DNA of 64,000 nucleotides from Dulcicalothrix desertica PCC 7102 (GTDB lineage Bacteria > Cyanobacteriota > Cyanobacteriia > Cyanobacteriales > Nostocaceae): the NCBI RefSeq assembly GCF_003991905.1, contig NZ_RSCL01000001.1:310001-374000 (forward strand). Reading direction: 5' to 3'. Position 1 is the stretch's first letter. Each line of letters starts with the position of its first letter. Under the pieces are notes generated by a model. That model did no database searches and was not told the DNA's origin. It saw only the letters and a list, made by a program, of their open reading frames with translations. Positions 53,525 through 63,335 of this stretch are shown here, piece by piece. The position numbers and the translations under genes were made by a program.

Positions 53525-54745
53525 ATGAAATTATCCTTAAAGCAATTAATTGTTTATTTTTCTCTTGTGACGGTCGGTGGAATGTTCGGTGGTACTATGG
53601 CAATGTTTGCTAATTCTTTTCTTGCTCCACAAGCAAGGCGCCAGTTTCAAGAGTTAAGAAATGTTACAGTTACCTCAACCCCAGATACAATTGTGGCGCC
53701 TTCTTTCAGAGGTGTAATTGGGGCAGTTGGAGAGCAAGATGTCAATTTTATTTCTGCTGCGGTTCAACGTACAGGCCCATCAGTTGTACGAATTAATGCC
53801 ACTCGCAAAGTCGCAAACCCCATTTCAGACGCATTCAAAAATCCAATATTAAAGCGGTTTTTTGGTGAAAATGAGCAACCAGTACCCCAAGAAAGAATTG
53901 AACGAGGTACTGGTTCTGGTTTTATTTTGAGTCAAGATGGTCAATTACTTACAAATGCTCATGTTGTAGCTGATACCGACACAGTGCAGGTGACACTCAA
54001 AGATGGTCGGACTTTTGAGGGAAAAGTTGTAGGAGTTGATTCGGTTACGGATGTTGCTGCCGTCAAAATTGAAGGTTCTAAGCTACCAACGGTAAAACTA
54101 GGTAACTCACAAAATTTAATTCCTGGACAATGGGCAATTGCAATCGGTAATCCACTCGGTTTAGATAATACCGTGACTATTGGCATTATTAGCGCAACTG
54201 ACCGTACAAGCGCCCAAGTTGGTGTGCCAGAAAAACGAGTCAGCTTTATTCAAACTGATGCTGCTATCAACCCTGGTAACTCAGGTGGCCCACTTCTCAA
54301 TTCTACTGGTGAGGTAATTGGTGTAAATACTGCCATTCGTGCTGATGCACAAGGTTTGGGGTTTGCTATACCCATAGAAACTGCTGCGCGTATCGCTGGC
54401 GAACTATTTACGAAAGGGCGCGTTGAGCATCCCTTTCTGGGAATTGAAATGGTAGATTTAAGTCCAAACAAAAAACAGCAAATCAATCAAGAAAATAACC
54501 TAAGTATCAAGCAAGATACGGGGATATTGATTAAAGGAATTACCGAAAAATCTCCAGCGCAGAAAGGCGGACTTCAAGTAGGCGATTTAATTGTCAAGGT
54601 TAATCGCAAACCCGTAAGAACGGCCGCTCAAGTTCAAAAGCTCGTAGAATCAAGCTCGGTCGGCGACATTCTAGAAATAGAAGTCAACCGTAATGATAAA
54701 ATTCAGGCTTTCAAAATCCAGTCGGGAACTTACCCGAAGAGTTAA
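53525..54745 (+). CDS. HtrA/Deg-family serine protease with PDZ domain
   Basis: 406 residues. An N-terminal membrane/signal segment (LIVYFSLVTVGGMFGGTMAM) exports it. The trypsin-like domain has His146 in LLTNAHVV, Asp176 in VTDVAAVKIEG and Ser253 in NPGNSGGPLLNSTGEVIGVN, so the triad is complete. One PDZ domain follows (TGILIKGITEKSPAQKGGLQ, VGDLIVKVNRKPVRTAAQVQ). This is the cyanobacterial HhoA/HhoB/HtrA type, degrading misfolded proteins in the periplasm or lumen under light and heat stress; the exact orthologue cannot be fixed. Confidence 0.93.
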   Translation: MKLSLKQLIVYFSLVTVGGMFGGTMAMFANSFLAPQARRQFQELRNVTVTSTPDTIVAPSFRGVIGAVGEQDVNFISAAVQRTGPSVVRINATRKVANPISDAFKNPILKRFFGENEQPVPQERIERGTGSGFILSQDGQLLTNAHVVADTDTVQVTLKDGRTFEGKVVGVDSVTDVAAVKIEGSKLPTVKLGNSQNLIPGQWAIAIGNPLGLDNTVTIGIISATDRTSAQVGVPEKRVSFIQTDAAINPGNSGGPLLNSTGEVIGVNTAIRADAQGLGFAIPIETAARIAGELFTKGRVEHPFLGIEMVDLSPNKKQQINQENNLSIKQDTGILIKGITEKSPAQKGGLQVGDLIVKVNRKPVRTAAQVQKLVESSSVGDILEIEVNRNDKIQAFKIQSGTYPKS

Positions 54746-54802
54746 TTGCGCTTATGGCAGTTTTAAGTGCCGTTAGATAAGCCATTAATTAATTAATTTG
54801 AA

Positions 54803-55150
54803 TTAATGGCTGCTATTTAAATTATCTAAATGCATCCGCTGTTCCATCTGGCGAAGAAAATATCCCGTCATCATCGCCGATGCCAACAGTCCGGCTAAAT
54901 TGTCGCGGTCGGTTGTAATTTGTACGTTGAAGTTGTCGGGAGGCAGCATCCCTACTAAGCCTTGGACGTTTTGCGATATGATTTGCTTAATTTCGGGACT
55001 GACTGACTGGGCGACGCGCGCTAGAACTTCCGGTGATTGGTGCTGGAGGTAATTGAGTAACGGATTTGGATGTTCCTCAAAGCTCTCATTCATGAGTTCC
55101 GAAGTGCGGCCATCGAAGTTGTCATTTAAAAAGTTAGGGTCAAATACCAT
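54803..55150 (-). CDS. DUF760 family protein
   Basis: 115 residues with the DUF760 pattern: HPNPLLNYLQHQSPEVLARV, AQSVSPEIKQIISQNVQGLV, GMLPPDNFNVQITTDRDNLA and GLLASAMMTGYFLRQMEQRM. The family is restricted to cyanobacteria and plastids; its function is unknown to me. The 3' end faces that of the protease gene across 57 nt. Confidence 0.88.
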   Translation of the reverse strand: MVFDPNFLNDNFDGRTSELMNESFEEHPNPLLNYLQHQSPEVLARVAQSVSPEIKQIISQNVQGLVGMLPPDNFNVQITTDRDNLAGLLASAMMTGYFLRQMEQRMHLDNLNSSH

Positions 55151-55267
55151 TGGCTATTTTTTTTAGCTGAGTTGCTAATTCTACTCTAAACCATAGCATT
55201 AAGAGTGAGCCACATTCCAAGGTGTGAAAGGCACTATTGAAAGTGTCCCTACTCAAGCGTGCTGTTA

Positions 55268-55801
55268 TTAACTTGCTTCTGCTTGTGGTAAGAGTTCTAA
55301 TTCTAACTGACGCTCTTCTTGCCGTGCTACAAAAGGCTGTGGAAGTTGGTCGATTTGGAAGTACTGGTTAAATTTTGCAGTTGTTTGTAGCGAGTACGAG
55401 CGAGAATCGCTATCACGACGTTTACGAATAAAGCCTTGCTCAACTAATTCTTGAACATGTTGATATGCTCCAGAACCACGCACGTTGATTAAATCGCTTT
55501 GTTTAATTGGACTATGAAGTGCAATCGCTGCTAGAGTCCTTAAGGCGCCTACACCTAACTCTACAGGAATCAGCGTTTGCACTAAATCTTGATAATCTGA
55601 ACGTACTTGCAGACAGTAACCACCTGAAGTTTCAACTACTTCTAAAGCAGTATCTCGATGGGCATATTCATCAATTAGCTCGATAACTCCCTCTTGTGCC
55701 GTCATTCGGTCACATGCTGCATATTCGGCTATTTCGCCAATAGACAAGGGTCTACCCTTTAAATAGAGAATTGCTTCGATTTTTGCCGCTGCTATACTCA
55801 T
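55268..55801 (-). CDS. scpB: Chromosome segregation/condensation protein ScpB
   Basis: 177 residues from the ATG at 55801 (MSIAAAKIEAILYLKGRPLS). Two winged-helix domains: AEYAACDRMTAQEGVIELID, and VELGVGALRTLAAIALHSPI followed by KQSDLINVRGSGAYQHVQEL and VEQGFIRKRRDSDSRSYSLQ. ScpB forms, with ScpA and SMC, the bacterial condensin that organises the chromosome. ispD lies directly upstream on the same strand with about 70 bp between. Confidence 0.92.
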   Translation of the reverse strand: MSIAAAKIEAILYLKGRPLSIGEIAEYAACDRMTAQEGVIELIDEYAHRDTALEVVETSGGYCLQVRSDYQDLVQTLIPVELGVGALRTLAAIALHSPIKQSDLINVRGSGAYQHVQELVEQGFIRKRRDSDSRSYSLQTTAKFNQYFQIDQLPQPFVARQEERQLELELLPQAEAS

Positions 55802-55871
55802 TGGCTTCCAAGACAAATAACAAGTGAGTGGCACGGATTTTACCATTATATACTGGTAGCGTCAAGGGTAT

Positions 55872-56564
55872 TTATCCAAGATTAATCTTTCTTTGGTTTA
55901 GTATAAATTCGGCGATGGCTAAGTCTTGGGGTGTAGTAACTTTCAAATTGGTTTCCTCCCCAGCCACAACTTTGACTTTGTAACCGCATTTCTCGAATAA
56001 AGCCGCATCATCGGTAACTTCCCAGCCGTTTTCAACTCCTAACTGATGACACTCAATAAGTAATTTAACATCAAACCCTTGTGGAGTTTGCGCCGCCCAT
56101 AAATTTTTACGGTCGGGTGTGCCAGTAATTATCCCACTAGAATCAACAACTTTAATCGTATCTTTTACGGGTATTGCTGCGATTAAACCAGCACATTCAC
56201 GTACTGAAAAAGCACATCTATCAAATAAACCTGGAGTCGCAAGACATCTGGCGCCATCATGAATTAATACTTGTTGTGCTTCTGGTGGCAAAGCCTTTAA
56301 GCCATTGTATACAGATTCTTGACGAGTGGCGCCACCTTGAATCAATTGTACTGGTTTGCTCAAATTTAATGATTCTAAAATTGTATTTATTGCTTCGTAG
56401 TCTGTAGGCTGCGATATAATGCCAATCGAGTTAATTTCCACAGATGAAGAAGCCGCTAATAACGTCCAAGCGAGAATAGGACGCTTTAGAAGCGATAGTA
56501 AAAGTTTATTGCGGTCGCTTCCCATCCGCTTACCCATACCCGCAGCAGGAATTAGTAGATACAT
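55872..56564 (-). CDS. ispD: 2-C-methyl-D-erythritol 4-phosphate cytidylyltransferase
   Basis: 230 residues. The CTP-binding loop LLIPAAGMGKRMGSDRNKLL, the substrate-site blocks LIQGGATRQESVYNGLKALP and VLIHDGARCLATPGL, AAIPVKDTIKVVDSSGIIT, and RKNLWAAQTPQGF are all intact. It makes CDP-methylerythritol in the MEP pathway to isoprenoids (carotenoids, phytol, quinone tails). The next gene downstream is scpB. Confidence 0.96.
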   Translation of the reverse strand: MYLLIPAAGMGKRMGSDRNKLLLSLLKRPILAWTLLAASSSVEINSIGIISQPTDYEAINTILESLNLSKPVQLIQGGATRQESVYNGLKALPPEAQQVLIHDGARCLATPGLFDRCAFSVRECAGLIAAIPVKDTIKVVDSSGIITGTPDRKNLWAAQTPQGFDVKLLIECHQLGVENGWEVTDDAALFEKCGYKVKVVAGEETNLKVTTPQDLAIAEFILNQRKINLG

Positions 56565-56689
56565 AGTTAATAAAAGCTAATAAAAACAAGAATACTCAAT
56601 ATAATGCCTAATCGCTGCGGAAGTTACCATTCGCAGCAAACAACTAATAAAATGATTAGCGAGTAGCCCTAAGAGCCTTAAAAATAATT

Positions 56690-57646
56690 ATGCGAGTAGT
56701 AGCCCTTGTCTCAGGTGGAATAGGCGACCAAATTCTCTTTTTCCCCACAATTGATACAATTAGGCGCCATTATCCAGACGCGCAAATCGATGTCGTTGCA
56801 TCAAGCCGTTCAAAGGCTGCTTACCGGGTAAGTAAGTCAGTGTCAGAAGTGTTAACGTTTGATTTTGAAGACCGTAATAGTTTAGCTGACTGGGGTAACT
56901 TAGTTGGTACAATTCGTGACCGTGAGTACGATGTTGCAATTACCCTTGAACAAAGCTGGGCTGTTGGTCTAATGCTATGGTTAACCGGAATTCCTACCCG
57001 CGTTGGCTTTCTTAGTTTTGGTTCTGGGTTTTTAACTTATAAAATACCTATGAACTCCCAACAGTACCTTGCTACTACATATCATGAACTTGTTCAAGGC
57101 TTGGGTATTAAATCACCTTGCCCAGAATTAGCACTCTCAGTCCCAAAGCCAGATATTGAATGGGCAACGAATGAACAAAAACGCCTTGGTATTAAAGATA
57201 CTGGGTACGTACTATTATACGGTACCTCCGAGTCTTCGTCTGAAACTGGATTGAATAATATTTACCCAACGAAAAATTGGTTGCAAATCATTCAAAATTG
57301 GCAACTCAAACAACCTGATATGCCATTAATTGCTGTTGCGACCTCAGAGAGCGAAGAGTTGATACGTACCCTGAAAGAGTCGGCGCCAAATTTCAAGGTT
57401 ACCGTCCCTGACAATATTGGTAAACTAGCTGCCATGATTGCAGGTGCCAACTTAATGGTATGTGACTCTAGCTACCCAATGCACCTAAGCGTCGCGGTTC
57501 AAACCTTCACTGTTGCCTTATTAGGCGCCAATAACAGCACCAAGTTGTTACCAAAAAACGATAAATTCCTCGCTATTCAATCACCCACTGGTAATATAGC
57601 GGATATTTCAAGTCAAACCGTTTTAGAAAAAATCTGGGGTGGTTAA
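56690..57646 (+). CDS. Glycosyltransferase family 9-like (heptosyltransferase-type) protein
   Basis: 318 residues with the GT9 layout: an N-terminal Rossmann-like domain starting MRVVALVSGGIGDQILFFPT, with DAQIDVVASSRSKAAYRV and YDVAITLEQSWAVGLMLWLT, then a C-terminal domain with NIYPTKNWLQIIQNWQLKQP, VTVPDNIGKLAAMIAGANLM and VCDSSYPMHLSVAVQTFTVA, matching the nucleotide-sugar binding lobe. GG-GD in the first loop is the GT9 signature. The true donor may not be heptose, because cyanobacterial lipopolysaccharide usually lacks it. Confidence 0.88.
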   Translation: MRVVALVSGGIGDQILFFPTIDTIRRHYPDAQIDVVASSRSKAAYRVSKSVSEVLTFDFEDRNSLADWGNLVGTIRDREYDVAITLEQSWAVGLMLWLTGIPTRVGFLSFGSGFLTYKIPMNSQQYLATTYHELVQGLGIKSPCPELALSVPKPDIEWATNEQKRLGIKDTGYVLLYGTSESSSETGLNNIYPTKNWLQIIQNWQLKQPDMPLIAVATSESEELIRTLKESAPNFKVTVPDNIGKLAAMIAGANLMVCDSSYPMHLSVAVQTFTVALLGANNSTKLLPKNDKFLAIQSPTGNIADISSQTVLEKIWGG

Positions 57647-57771
57647 TTAGTTCTATAGGCAGGCAAACTAGTCTGCCTTGATACAAATTACATGATTTAA
57701 TATTTTTCTTTACAACCTCTAGCCATTTAAAATATTTATCTCTTGAAAAACTAGAAATTGGCTTGTTGTAG

Positions 57772-58215
57772 TTAAGCAAACAGTTTAATATTTTCTTTTG
57801 ATTTAAGATTTGATTTAGTTTTTTGAAGAAAAATAAAGCTAACTACAACTCCTTGAGGAAAGATAAGTCTATACCTAAAGACTGATATTTGGTTATGTGG
57901 GATAAAAAGTATATTGCGACTACTTGAATTTTCTTTAATCAAGTTACAAACTAAGTTAACAGTAAATTTTTCAATTCGGTTAATTAAAGCTAAGTTGGCG
58001 AGAGTTGATTGAATATCGAGTTGTATTTGATGCTGGTACCTCAAATACGTTCTTAGGGTGATTTGACCAATTAAAGAAACTTTCAGGAATTGAAACTGTA
58101 TGTTTGTATTTATATTTTGGCAGACTTTTATATAGGTATTAAATATTCTTCGATTGCGAGTAAAGTAACTTTTATGTATGGTAATTGACTGAGCATAAGA
58201 TATTCTAATGCTCAT
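57772..58215 (-). CDS. Doubtful open frame, 147 residues
   Basis: An open frame of 147 codons from the ATG at 58215, rich in Ile/Asn/Gln/Leu, without a recognisable family, signal or clear ribosome binding site. It lies in an otherwise gene-free 1.25-kb stretch between two plus-strand genes. The alternating hydrophobic pattern (FQFLKVSLIGQITLRTYLRY, RNILFIPHNQISVFRYRLIF) could be a small beta-rich protein or chance in AT-rich DNA. Low confidence. Confidence 0.25.
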   Translation of the reverse strand: MSIRISYAQSITIHKSYFTRNRRIFNTYIKVCQNINTNIQFQFLKVSLIGQITLRTYLRYQHQIQLDIQSTLANLALINRIEKFTVNLVCNLIKENSSSRNILFIPHNQISVFRYRLIFPQGVVVSFIFLQKTKSNLKSKENIKLFA

Positions 58216-58221
58216 AATCAA

Positions 58222-58896
58222 GTGCGTTGCGTAACATTACAGTAGCAAGTCGAAAGTTTGTGATGATTGTAATTTATAATACCTAAAAAAATAAAATGAG
58301 TGGTCTCACCCCTCTGTACAAGTCAGAGTAGAGCTAAGTAATATATTAATCTTTCAACGAAGGTTTTGGTTCTGAGGTTAGTGCATCAAGTTGTTATCAG
58401 CTTCATAGGTTTCTTTCCTATTAGAGAGTTCATATATCAACTCTTTGTAGCATTAAGGTGCCTGTTTAGCTTACTCACATAAGTAGTAATTGTAAAACAT
58501 GACACTAACATTGAGTTTAAAAAGCTTATATCGTAAGGGTTTCAGCGGCATCAGCCAAAAAAATAGAAATTTTTTTAATTAATCTGTTAGTTTCGGCAAC
58601 TGTTTGGGAACACTATATAGGACTGAAATTAGAGACGAATACAAAGTCAGTCTCTACACATTGTTATCTAAATTAACATTGTGGTTCTATTATCAACCCT
58701 AGTTTGTCAAGTATACCATTTAACAATTGATAAAGTATCCAGATTGAATCCAAATGACATCTATCTAAAGATAGATAATTAGATAATCTGGAAGACTCCT
58801 AAAAGGAGATGTATGGGTTGAATAGCTGATTAACCAAATTAAAAGTGATTGGCGTGCGTCTACTGATAGATTTGATATTCTCAAGGGGACAATATA
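58222..58896. other. Gene-free stretch upstream of the unknown gene at 58897
   Basis: AT-rich. It holds an imperfect AGAGACG...AGTCTCTACA hairpin (58630-58660), a TATCTAAAGATAGATA inverted word (58760-58777) and an AAAAGGAGATGTATGGG stretch (58801) that resembles a ribosome site without an attached frame. No gene is supported. Confidence 0.4.
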
Positions 58897-59649
58897 ATGG
58901 CGATTAAATTACATAGCTTTGTTATTACCGGAAAACGATACATCCAAGTTGACAGTCAACCACTTCATATCACTGGCATATTCAAAAAAATCACGGAGTG
59001 GATTAAATTACGTAAATGTAGCCTTAATGATATCCGTAATGCTTATTATTATTGTGAAGAAGATGGTACAGTTACCTTCTATCAGGCAGATAAATCGGAA
59101 GTAGAGCATCCTGGAATATGGACTTACATGTTATATGAATGTCCAGAAGGTCAAGAAAATGTATTCCCGGACTCTGGAATTGACACAAGTCTAAAACCGC
59201 TCTATCGACTTTTAGCAGGTGATAAACTCGCGCAAGAAACAATTAACATCAATCAGTACCTTGAGTATCGCTATCAAGAAGGTAAATATCTTGATGTTCA
59301 ATTGCCATTAGGCTGGGATAATACTGAAGCTAGAAAAATTTCTAATTTATTATATAGAGAGTATCAAGTATTTAATACCTCAGCAATTTTTGCCGAAACC
59401 GCAGGTGAAAAATATATGCAAGCGGTTATGAAAAAATTTATTCAAGCTGCTACATCTATTTTAGAAGCGGGTGGTAACTCTCTTGAATTTGAGTACATGC
59501 AGCACGAAATTCTCAGACAAGTTAAAATTGATGATATGGCCAATTTAATCTTAGATTTAAATGATTATCGTATTTGGCAAGCTTTATTACCAAGCGAATC
59601 AAAAGCTGTTGAATATGCTTTCAATACTGCCTTAAGTCGCATTGCGTAA
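58897..59649 (+). CDS. Hypothetical protein, unknown family
   Basis: 250 residues from the ATG at 58897, preceded by AAGGGGAC. It is soluble and acidic, without a signal peptide. The N-terminal third is beta-rich (KLHSFVITGKRYIQVDSQPL, YYYCEEDGTVTFYQADKSEV); the C-terminal half is helical (EARKISNLLYREYQVFNTSA, AVMKKFIQAATSILEAGGNS, QALLPSESKAVEYAFNTALS). I do not recognise it. It is flanked by a long gene-free region upstream and a tandem palindrome downstream. Confidence 0.65.
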   Translation: MAIKLHSFVITGKRYIQVDSQPLHITGIFKKITEWIKLRKCSLNDIRNAYYYCEEDGTVTFYQADKSEVEHPGIWTYMLYECPEGQENVFPDSGIDTSLKPLYRLLAGDKLAQETININQYLEYRYQEGKYLDVQLPLGWDNTEARKISNLLYREYQVFNTSAIFAETAGEKYMQAVMKKFIQAATSILEAGGNSLEFEYMQHEILRQVKIDDMANLILDLNDYRIWQALLPSESKAVEYAFNTALSRIA

Positions 59650-59659
59650 ATTAAATAAC

Positions 59660-59722
59660 GTAGAGACGCGATTTATCGCGTCTAAATACATGTTGTAAAG
59701 ACGCGATTTATCGCGTCTCTAC
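59660..59722. terminator. Two tandem palindromes of the GTAGAGACG family between convergent genes
   Basis: AGACGCGATTTATCGCGTCT occurs twice (59662-59682 and 59698-59718), with outer GTAGAG/CTCTAC completing a larger fold. It separates the 3' ends of the genes at 58897 and 59728, so bidirectional termination is likely. Confidence 0.7.
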
Positions 59723-59727
59723 ATCGA

Positions 59728-60198
59728 TTAAAACATTGAAAATAGACCATCTTCTAGGTCATATCCTAATAACTGCGCCATTGCTTTAAGTCTAGATTGG
59801 TGCGGTATTTCTTGTTTTTTAAGCCAGTCGGTTAAAATAAAAATCTTGCTCATCAAGAATATTTCTAGTGCTTCTGGGTTGTATTGTATTCCTTCTTTTG
59901 TGAATTGGTGCGGTACTAACATTGCCGCATAGCGAGTAAATTCTTTTTCTTGCCAATTTAAAAAAAATGGTAGCCACGGGTAACGTGTATCTAAACGAAC
60001 AAACCACAAACGAATTTCGGGTATTTCTGAAAGTTCGCGTGGGTCTCCGTCTTCTCTTGGATAGTCAATATTGAAAATTAGCTGCTGCTCGTTTGACAGA
60101 ATTGCGTTTTTTGAACTAATTTGTTCTATTACCTCAACAGCGGGTGAAATGTCCAAAGTATTAATTTGGTCAATATTTACTGTAATTGTAGTTGACAT
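59728..60198 (-). CDS. CRR6-like NDH-1 assembly protein
   Basis: 156 residues. The blocks IPEIRLWFVRLDTRYPWLPF, FLNWQEKEFTRYAAMLVPHQ, GIQYNPEALEIFLMSKIFIL and TDWLKKQEIPHQSRLKAMAQ match the chlororespiratory reduction 6 family (PF08847) as I know it. In plants and cyanobacteria it is needed to build the NDH-1 hydrophilic arm (NdhI step). It is soluble, with no cofactors visible. The ubiA-type gene lies 18 bp upstream on the same strand, so the two are probably co-transcribed. Confidence 0.82.
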   Translation of the reverse strand: MSTTITVNIDQINTLDISPAVEVIEQISSKNAILSNEQQLIFNIDYPREDGDPRELSEIPEIRLWFVRLDTRYPWLPFFLNWQEKEFTRYAAMLVPHQFTKEGIQYNPEALEIFLMSKIFILTDWLKKQEIPHQSRLKAMAQLLGYDLEDGLFSMF

Positions 60199-60215
60199 TT
60201 ACTTTCTCGCGCTTT

Positions 60216-61097
60216 TCATAACAAATTACCAGCTATCATGCCTGCAAGCAAAATAAATCCTATCCAAACATTTTGCTTAAACATTTCAGCATATGCTATA
60301 CTAGTGAGGCTGTCATCTTTTAGACGCATTAATTGCCAAGCCCAGCCTAGTGCAGCAAGTGCAAGACTTAACCAGAAAGCAATATGAAGGTGAATAGCAA
60401 AACCTAACCAGCCAAGCAGAGCAACAGTACCAATGTAAAAAAGACCAATTGCAATGGGGGCATAGGCGCCGAAAAACAAGGCGCTAGAATTAACGCCAAT
60501 ACGTTTATCGTCTTCTCTATCGCTCATAGCGTATACAGTATCGAACCCTAAAGTCCATAGTACAGTGGCACCCCATAATAACCAAGTCGGCTGCATTATA
60601 TTTTTTGTAACAGCGCTCCAGCTAATTAAAACGGCAAAACCCCAAGCAATGGATAGTACCAATTGTGGAACGGGAAATACTCTTTTGGCGCCTGGGTAAA
60701 GAACAATAACTGGAACAGCAGCAACACACAACCAAAATGAGAGCGGGTTGAGATAAAAAGCCAGACCTGCCGCACAAACAAAAGAAATAATAGCAACAGC
60801 GATACCAACTTTTACAGAAAGTGCGCGTGAAGCTAAAGGACGGTTTTTAGTGCGCTCAACTTCTGGGTCAATGTTTCTATCCCATAAATCATTAATTACA
60901 CAACCAGCAGCACTAGTAGCAAGGGTGCCAAGCACAATGACGCCAACTAAAGGTAGTGGAGGTTTTCCCGCTGCTGCTAGGAATACAGCCCACAAGGCAG
61001 GAATCATTAAGATTAATCTTCCTTCGGGCTTGTGCCACCTCAAAAGCTGAATTATGGCAACAGCCGTGTTTTGGTGGTTTTCGAGTGACTTTAGCAT
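60216..61097 (-). CDS. ubiA: 4-hydroxybenzoate polyprenyltransferase (UbiA family)
   Basis: 293 residues with about eight membrane helices. The two Asp-rich motifs are NDLWDRNIDPEVERTKNRPL and SDREDDKRIGVNSSALFFG, which bind the prenyl diphosphate via magnesium. The N-terminus LRWHKPEGRLILMIPALWAV is typical of HBA prenyltransferases. In cyanobacteria this enzyme prenylates 4-hydroxybenzoate for plastoquinone. The CRR6-like gene follows directly, and ppx is divergent upstream. Confidence 0.93.
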   Translation of the reverse strand: MLKSLENHQNTAVAIIQLLRWHKPEGRLILMIPALWAVFLAAAGKPPLPLVGVIVLGTLATSAAGCVINDLWDRNIDPEVERTKNRPLASRALSVKVGIAVAIISFVCAAGLAFYLNPLSFWLCVAAVPVIVLYPGAKRVFPVPQLVLSIAWGFAVLISWSAVTKNIMQPTWLLWGATVLWTLGFDTVYAMSDREDDKRIGVNSSALFFGAYAPIAIGLFYIGTVALLGWLGFAIHLHIAFWLSLALAALGWAWQLMRLKDDSLTSIAYAEMFKQNVWIGFILLAGMIAGNLL

Positions 61098-61295
61098 GAA
61101 CAGGAAAAATGATTTGCGAACAATATTTAATACATCTTCACATTTATAGGATAACTTTTTTTGCTATTGATTAAGATGATTCATCAACATAACCTTTTAA
61201 ATACATTTAATTTGTTGTGTTGATGGTAAGCAGCTAAGTGAATGTCATATTTTGTTGGTTTAAAGCTTGCGGTTCGTTCATAGAGATAACTAAAA

Positions 61296-62945
61296 ATGGT
61301 GGATACAGCTACGTCGGCTAGCTTTTCAGTTGGATTAACAACAACTGACCTACAACGGATAATTGCTGCAATTGATTTGGGAACAAATTCATTGCACATG
61401 GTAATTGTACGGATTGAACCGACATTACCAGCATTTAGCATTATTGCTAGAGAAAAAGAAACAGTTCGACTTGGTGACCGAGATTTAGAGACAGGTAATT
61501 TAAAGCCTGAAGTTATGAAGCGGGCAATTGCTGCACTGCGGAGGTTTCAGGATGTTGCGAAAACCTTCAACGCCGAAACTCAGATCGCTGTGGCAACTTC
61601 TGCTGTACGTGAGGCGCCTAACGGTAGAGATTTTCTACATCAAATCGAAACTGAGTTAGCATTAGAGGTTGATTTAATATCCGGTACTGAAGAAGCACGA
61701 CGAATTTATTTGGGTGTGCTATCGGGAATGGAATTTAACAACCAGCCCCACATGATAATCGATATTGGTGGTGGTTCTACCGAGATTATTTTGGGTGATA
61801 GCCACGAAGAACGAGTTCTTACTAGTACAAAAATAGGCGCCGTGCGCTTAACAACTGAACTAATTACCACTGACCCAATTTCTACAGCAGAGTTTGACTA
61901 CCTCCAAGCATATTCAAGAGGAATGCTCGAACGTTCGGTAGAAGAAGTACGAGCAGACTTACGACTGGGTGAGTATCCACGTTTAGTAGGGACAGCGGGA
62001 ACTATCGAAACACTCGCAGCAATTCATGCGCGCGAACATTTAGGTTTTATTCCTTCAACGCTCAACGGTTATCAGTTTCCATTGCGAGACTTACGTGAGT
62101 TAGTAGCTCGTTTACAAACTATGAGCAACGTCGAGCGAGCAACAGTTCCGGGAATGCCAGAAAAGCGTTCAGAAGTAATACTCGCAGGAGCAGTTATTTT
62201 ACAGGAAGCAATGACGCTGCTAGGATGTGAAGCCATTACTGTTTGTGAACGTTCGTTGCGTGAAGGTGTAATTGTTGACTGGATGCTGACTCACGGTTTA
62301 ATAGAAGACCGTTTGCGCTACCAAGGTTCGGTACGTCAACGTAGCGTACTCAAAACAGCCAAGAAGTATCACGTTAATTTGTCTCATAGCGACCGTGTAG
62401 CAAACTTTGCGACAAGTATATTCGACCAAACTTCATGTATTTTACACAACTGGGATAACGAAACACGTCAGCTACTATGGTCAGCAGCAATTTTGCATAA
62501 TTGTGGTCACTACGTTAGCCATTCTGCCCACCATAAACACTCATACTACTTAGTTCGCAACAGCGAATTACTAGGTTACAGCGAAACTGAAATTGAAATT
62601 ATCGCCAACATAGCGCGCTACCAACGAAAATCTCCACCAAAGAAAAAACATGAAAACTACCGCATTTTGGTAAACAAAGAGCATCGTTTAATGGTAGACC
62701 AATTAAGTGCTATATTGCGTCTAGCAACTGCCCTTGACCGCAGACAAATTGGAGCAGTAGCGCGCGTTCATTGCGACTACAACCAACAAGAAAAGCTTTT
62801 TAAGTTAAGAATTCATCCATCAAACCCTAGCGATGATTGTGCGCTAGAACTTTGGAGCTTAGATTACAGCAAAGAAGTGTTTGAGCAAGAGTTTAATCTC
62901 AAAGTCTCCCCCATCTTAGAACCAACTGTAGTCAAAGTCAGTTAA
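61296..62945 (+). CDS. ppx: Exopolyphosphatase/guanosine pentaphosphatase (Ppx/GppA)
   Basis: 549 residues. The actin-like ATPase fold: RIIAAIDLGTNSLHMVIVRI (phosphate 1), ATSAVREAPNGRDFL, DLISGTEEARRIYLGVLSGM, MIIDIGGGSTEIILGDSHEE (phosphate 2), and LVGTAGTIETLAAIHARE. A C-terminal HD-like domain follows (LLWSAAILHNCGHYVSHSAH, HKHSYYLVRNSELLGYSETE). It degrades long-chain polyphosphate and possibly pppGpp. Divergent from ubiA by 198 bp. The length is usual for the two-domain form. Confidence 0.94.
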   Translation: MVDTATSASFSVGLTTTDLQRIIAAIDLGTNSLHMVIVRIEPTLPAFSIIAREKETVRLGDRDLETGNLKPEVMKRAIAALRRFQDVAKTFNAETQIAVATSAVREAPNGRDFLHQIETELALEVDLISGTEEARRIYLGVLSGMEFNNQPHMIIDIGGGSTEIILGDSHEERVLTSTKIGAVRLTTELITTDPISTAEFDYLQAYSRGMLERSVEEVRADLRLGEYPRLVGTAGTIETLAAIHAREHLGFIPSTLNGYQFPLRDLRELVARLQTMSNVERATVPGMPEKRSEVILAGAVILQEAMTLLGCEAITVCERSLREGVIVDWMLTHGLIEDRLRYQGSVRQRSVLKTAKKYHVNLSHSDRVANFATSIFDQTSCILHNWDNETRQLLWSAAILHNCGHYVSHSAHHKHSYYLVRNSELLGYSETEIEIIANIARYQRKSPPKKKHENYRILVNKEHRLMVDQLSAILRLATALDRRQIGAVARVHCDYNQQEKLFKLRIHPSNPSDDCALELWSLDYSKEVFEQEFNLKVSPILEPTVVKVS

Positions 62946-62965
62946 ACTTCTTGTAAATTTCTCTT

Positions 62966-62997
62966 GTGGAGCGGGCATCCCTGCCCGCCCATCCCAC
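62966..62997. repeat. Dispersed hairpin GTGGAGCGGGCATCCCTGCC, second copy
   Basis: Same element as 36529-36558 with the same flanking CTTGT..CCCATCCCA words, 21 nt after the ppx stop codon. Likely used as terminator. Confidence 0.75.
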
Positions 62998-63335
62998 AAA
63001 ATCACCCCAAAAAATATCAAGCTCAAATTGATACAAAATTAAAATAACTATCATTTGATTAAATATATATTTTTCTTCCAATTGAGTAAATATAAAAACT
63101 TATTTTCACGCATTGATACATATTAAATTAATCCATTACTGGAAATAATAGTAGACTCTAAGTTATTAAGGGTGTACCGATAGCATTTAAGTATATAAAC
63201 ATACTTTTTCAACTATCTATAAATAATTTTTATTCAATCTCGCTTCATATCAAAAGCGAGAATATATGCTTTTGTCGCGCATTCTATCTGGTTACGTTGT
63301 TAAAGCAATATTGAAGATAACGCGAGGTTAATTTA
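62998..63335. other. AT-rich intergenic region
   Basis: Very AT-rich, with no gene seen. It contains the promoter region of the partial gene that follows; CTCGCTTCATATCAAAAGCG (63239-63258) has a weak inverted character. Confidence 0.4.
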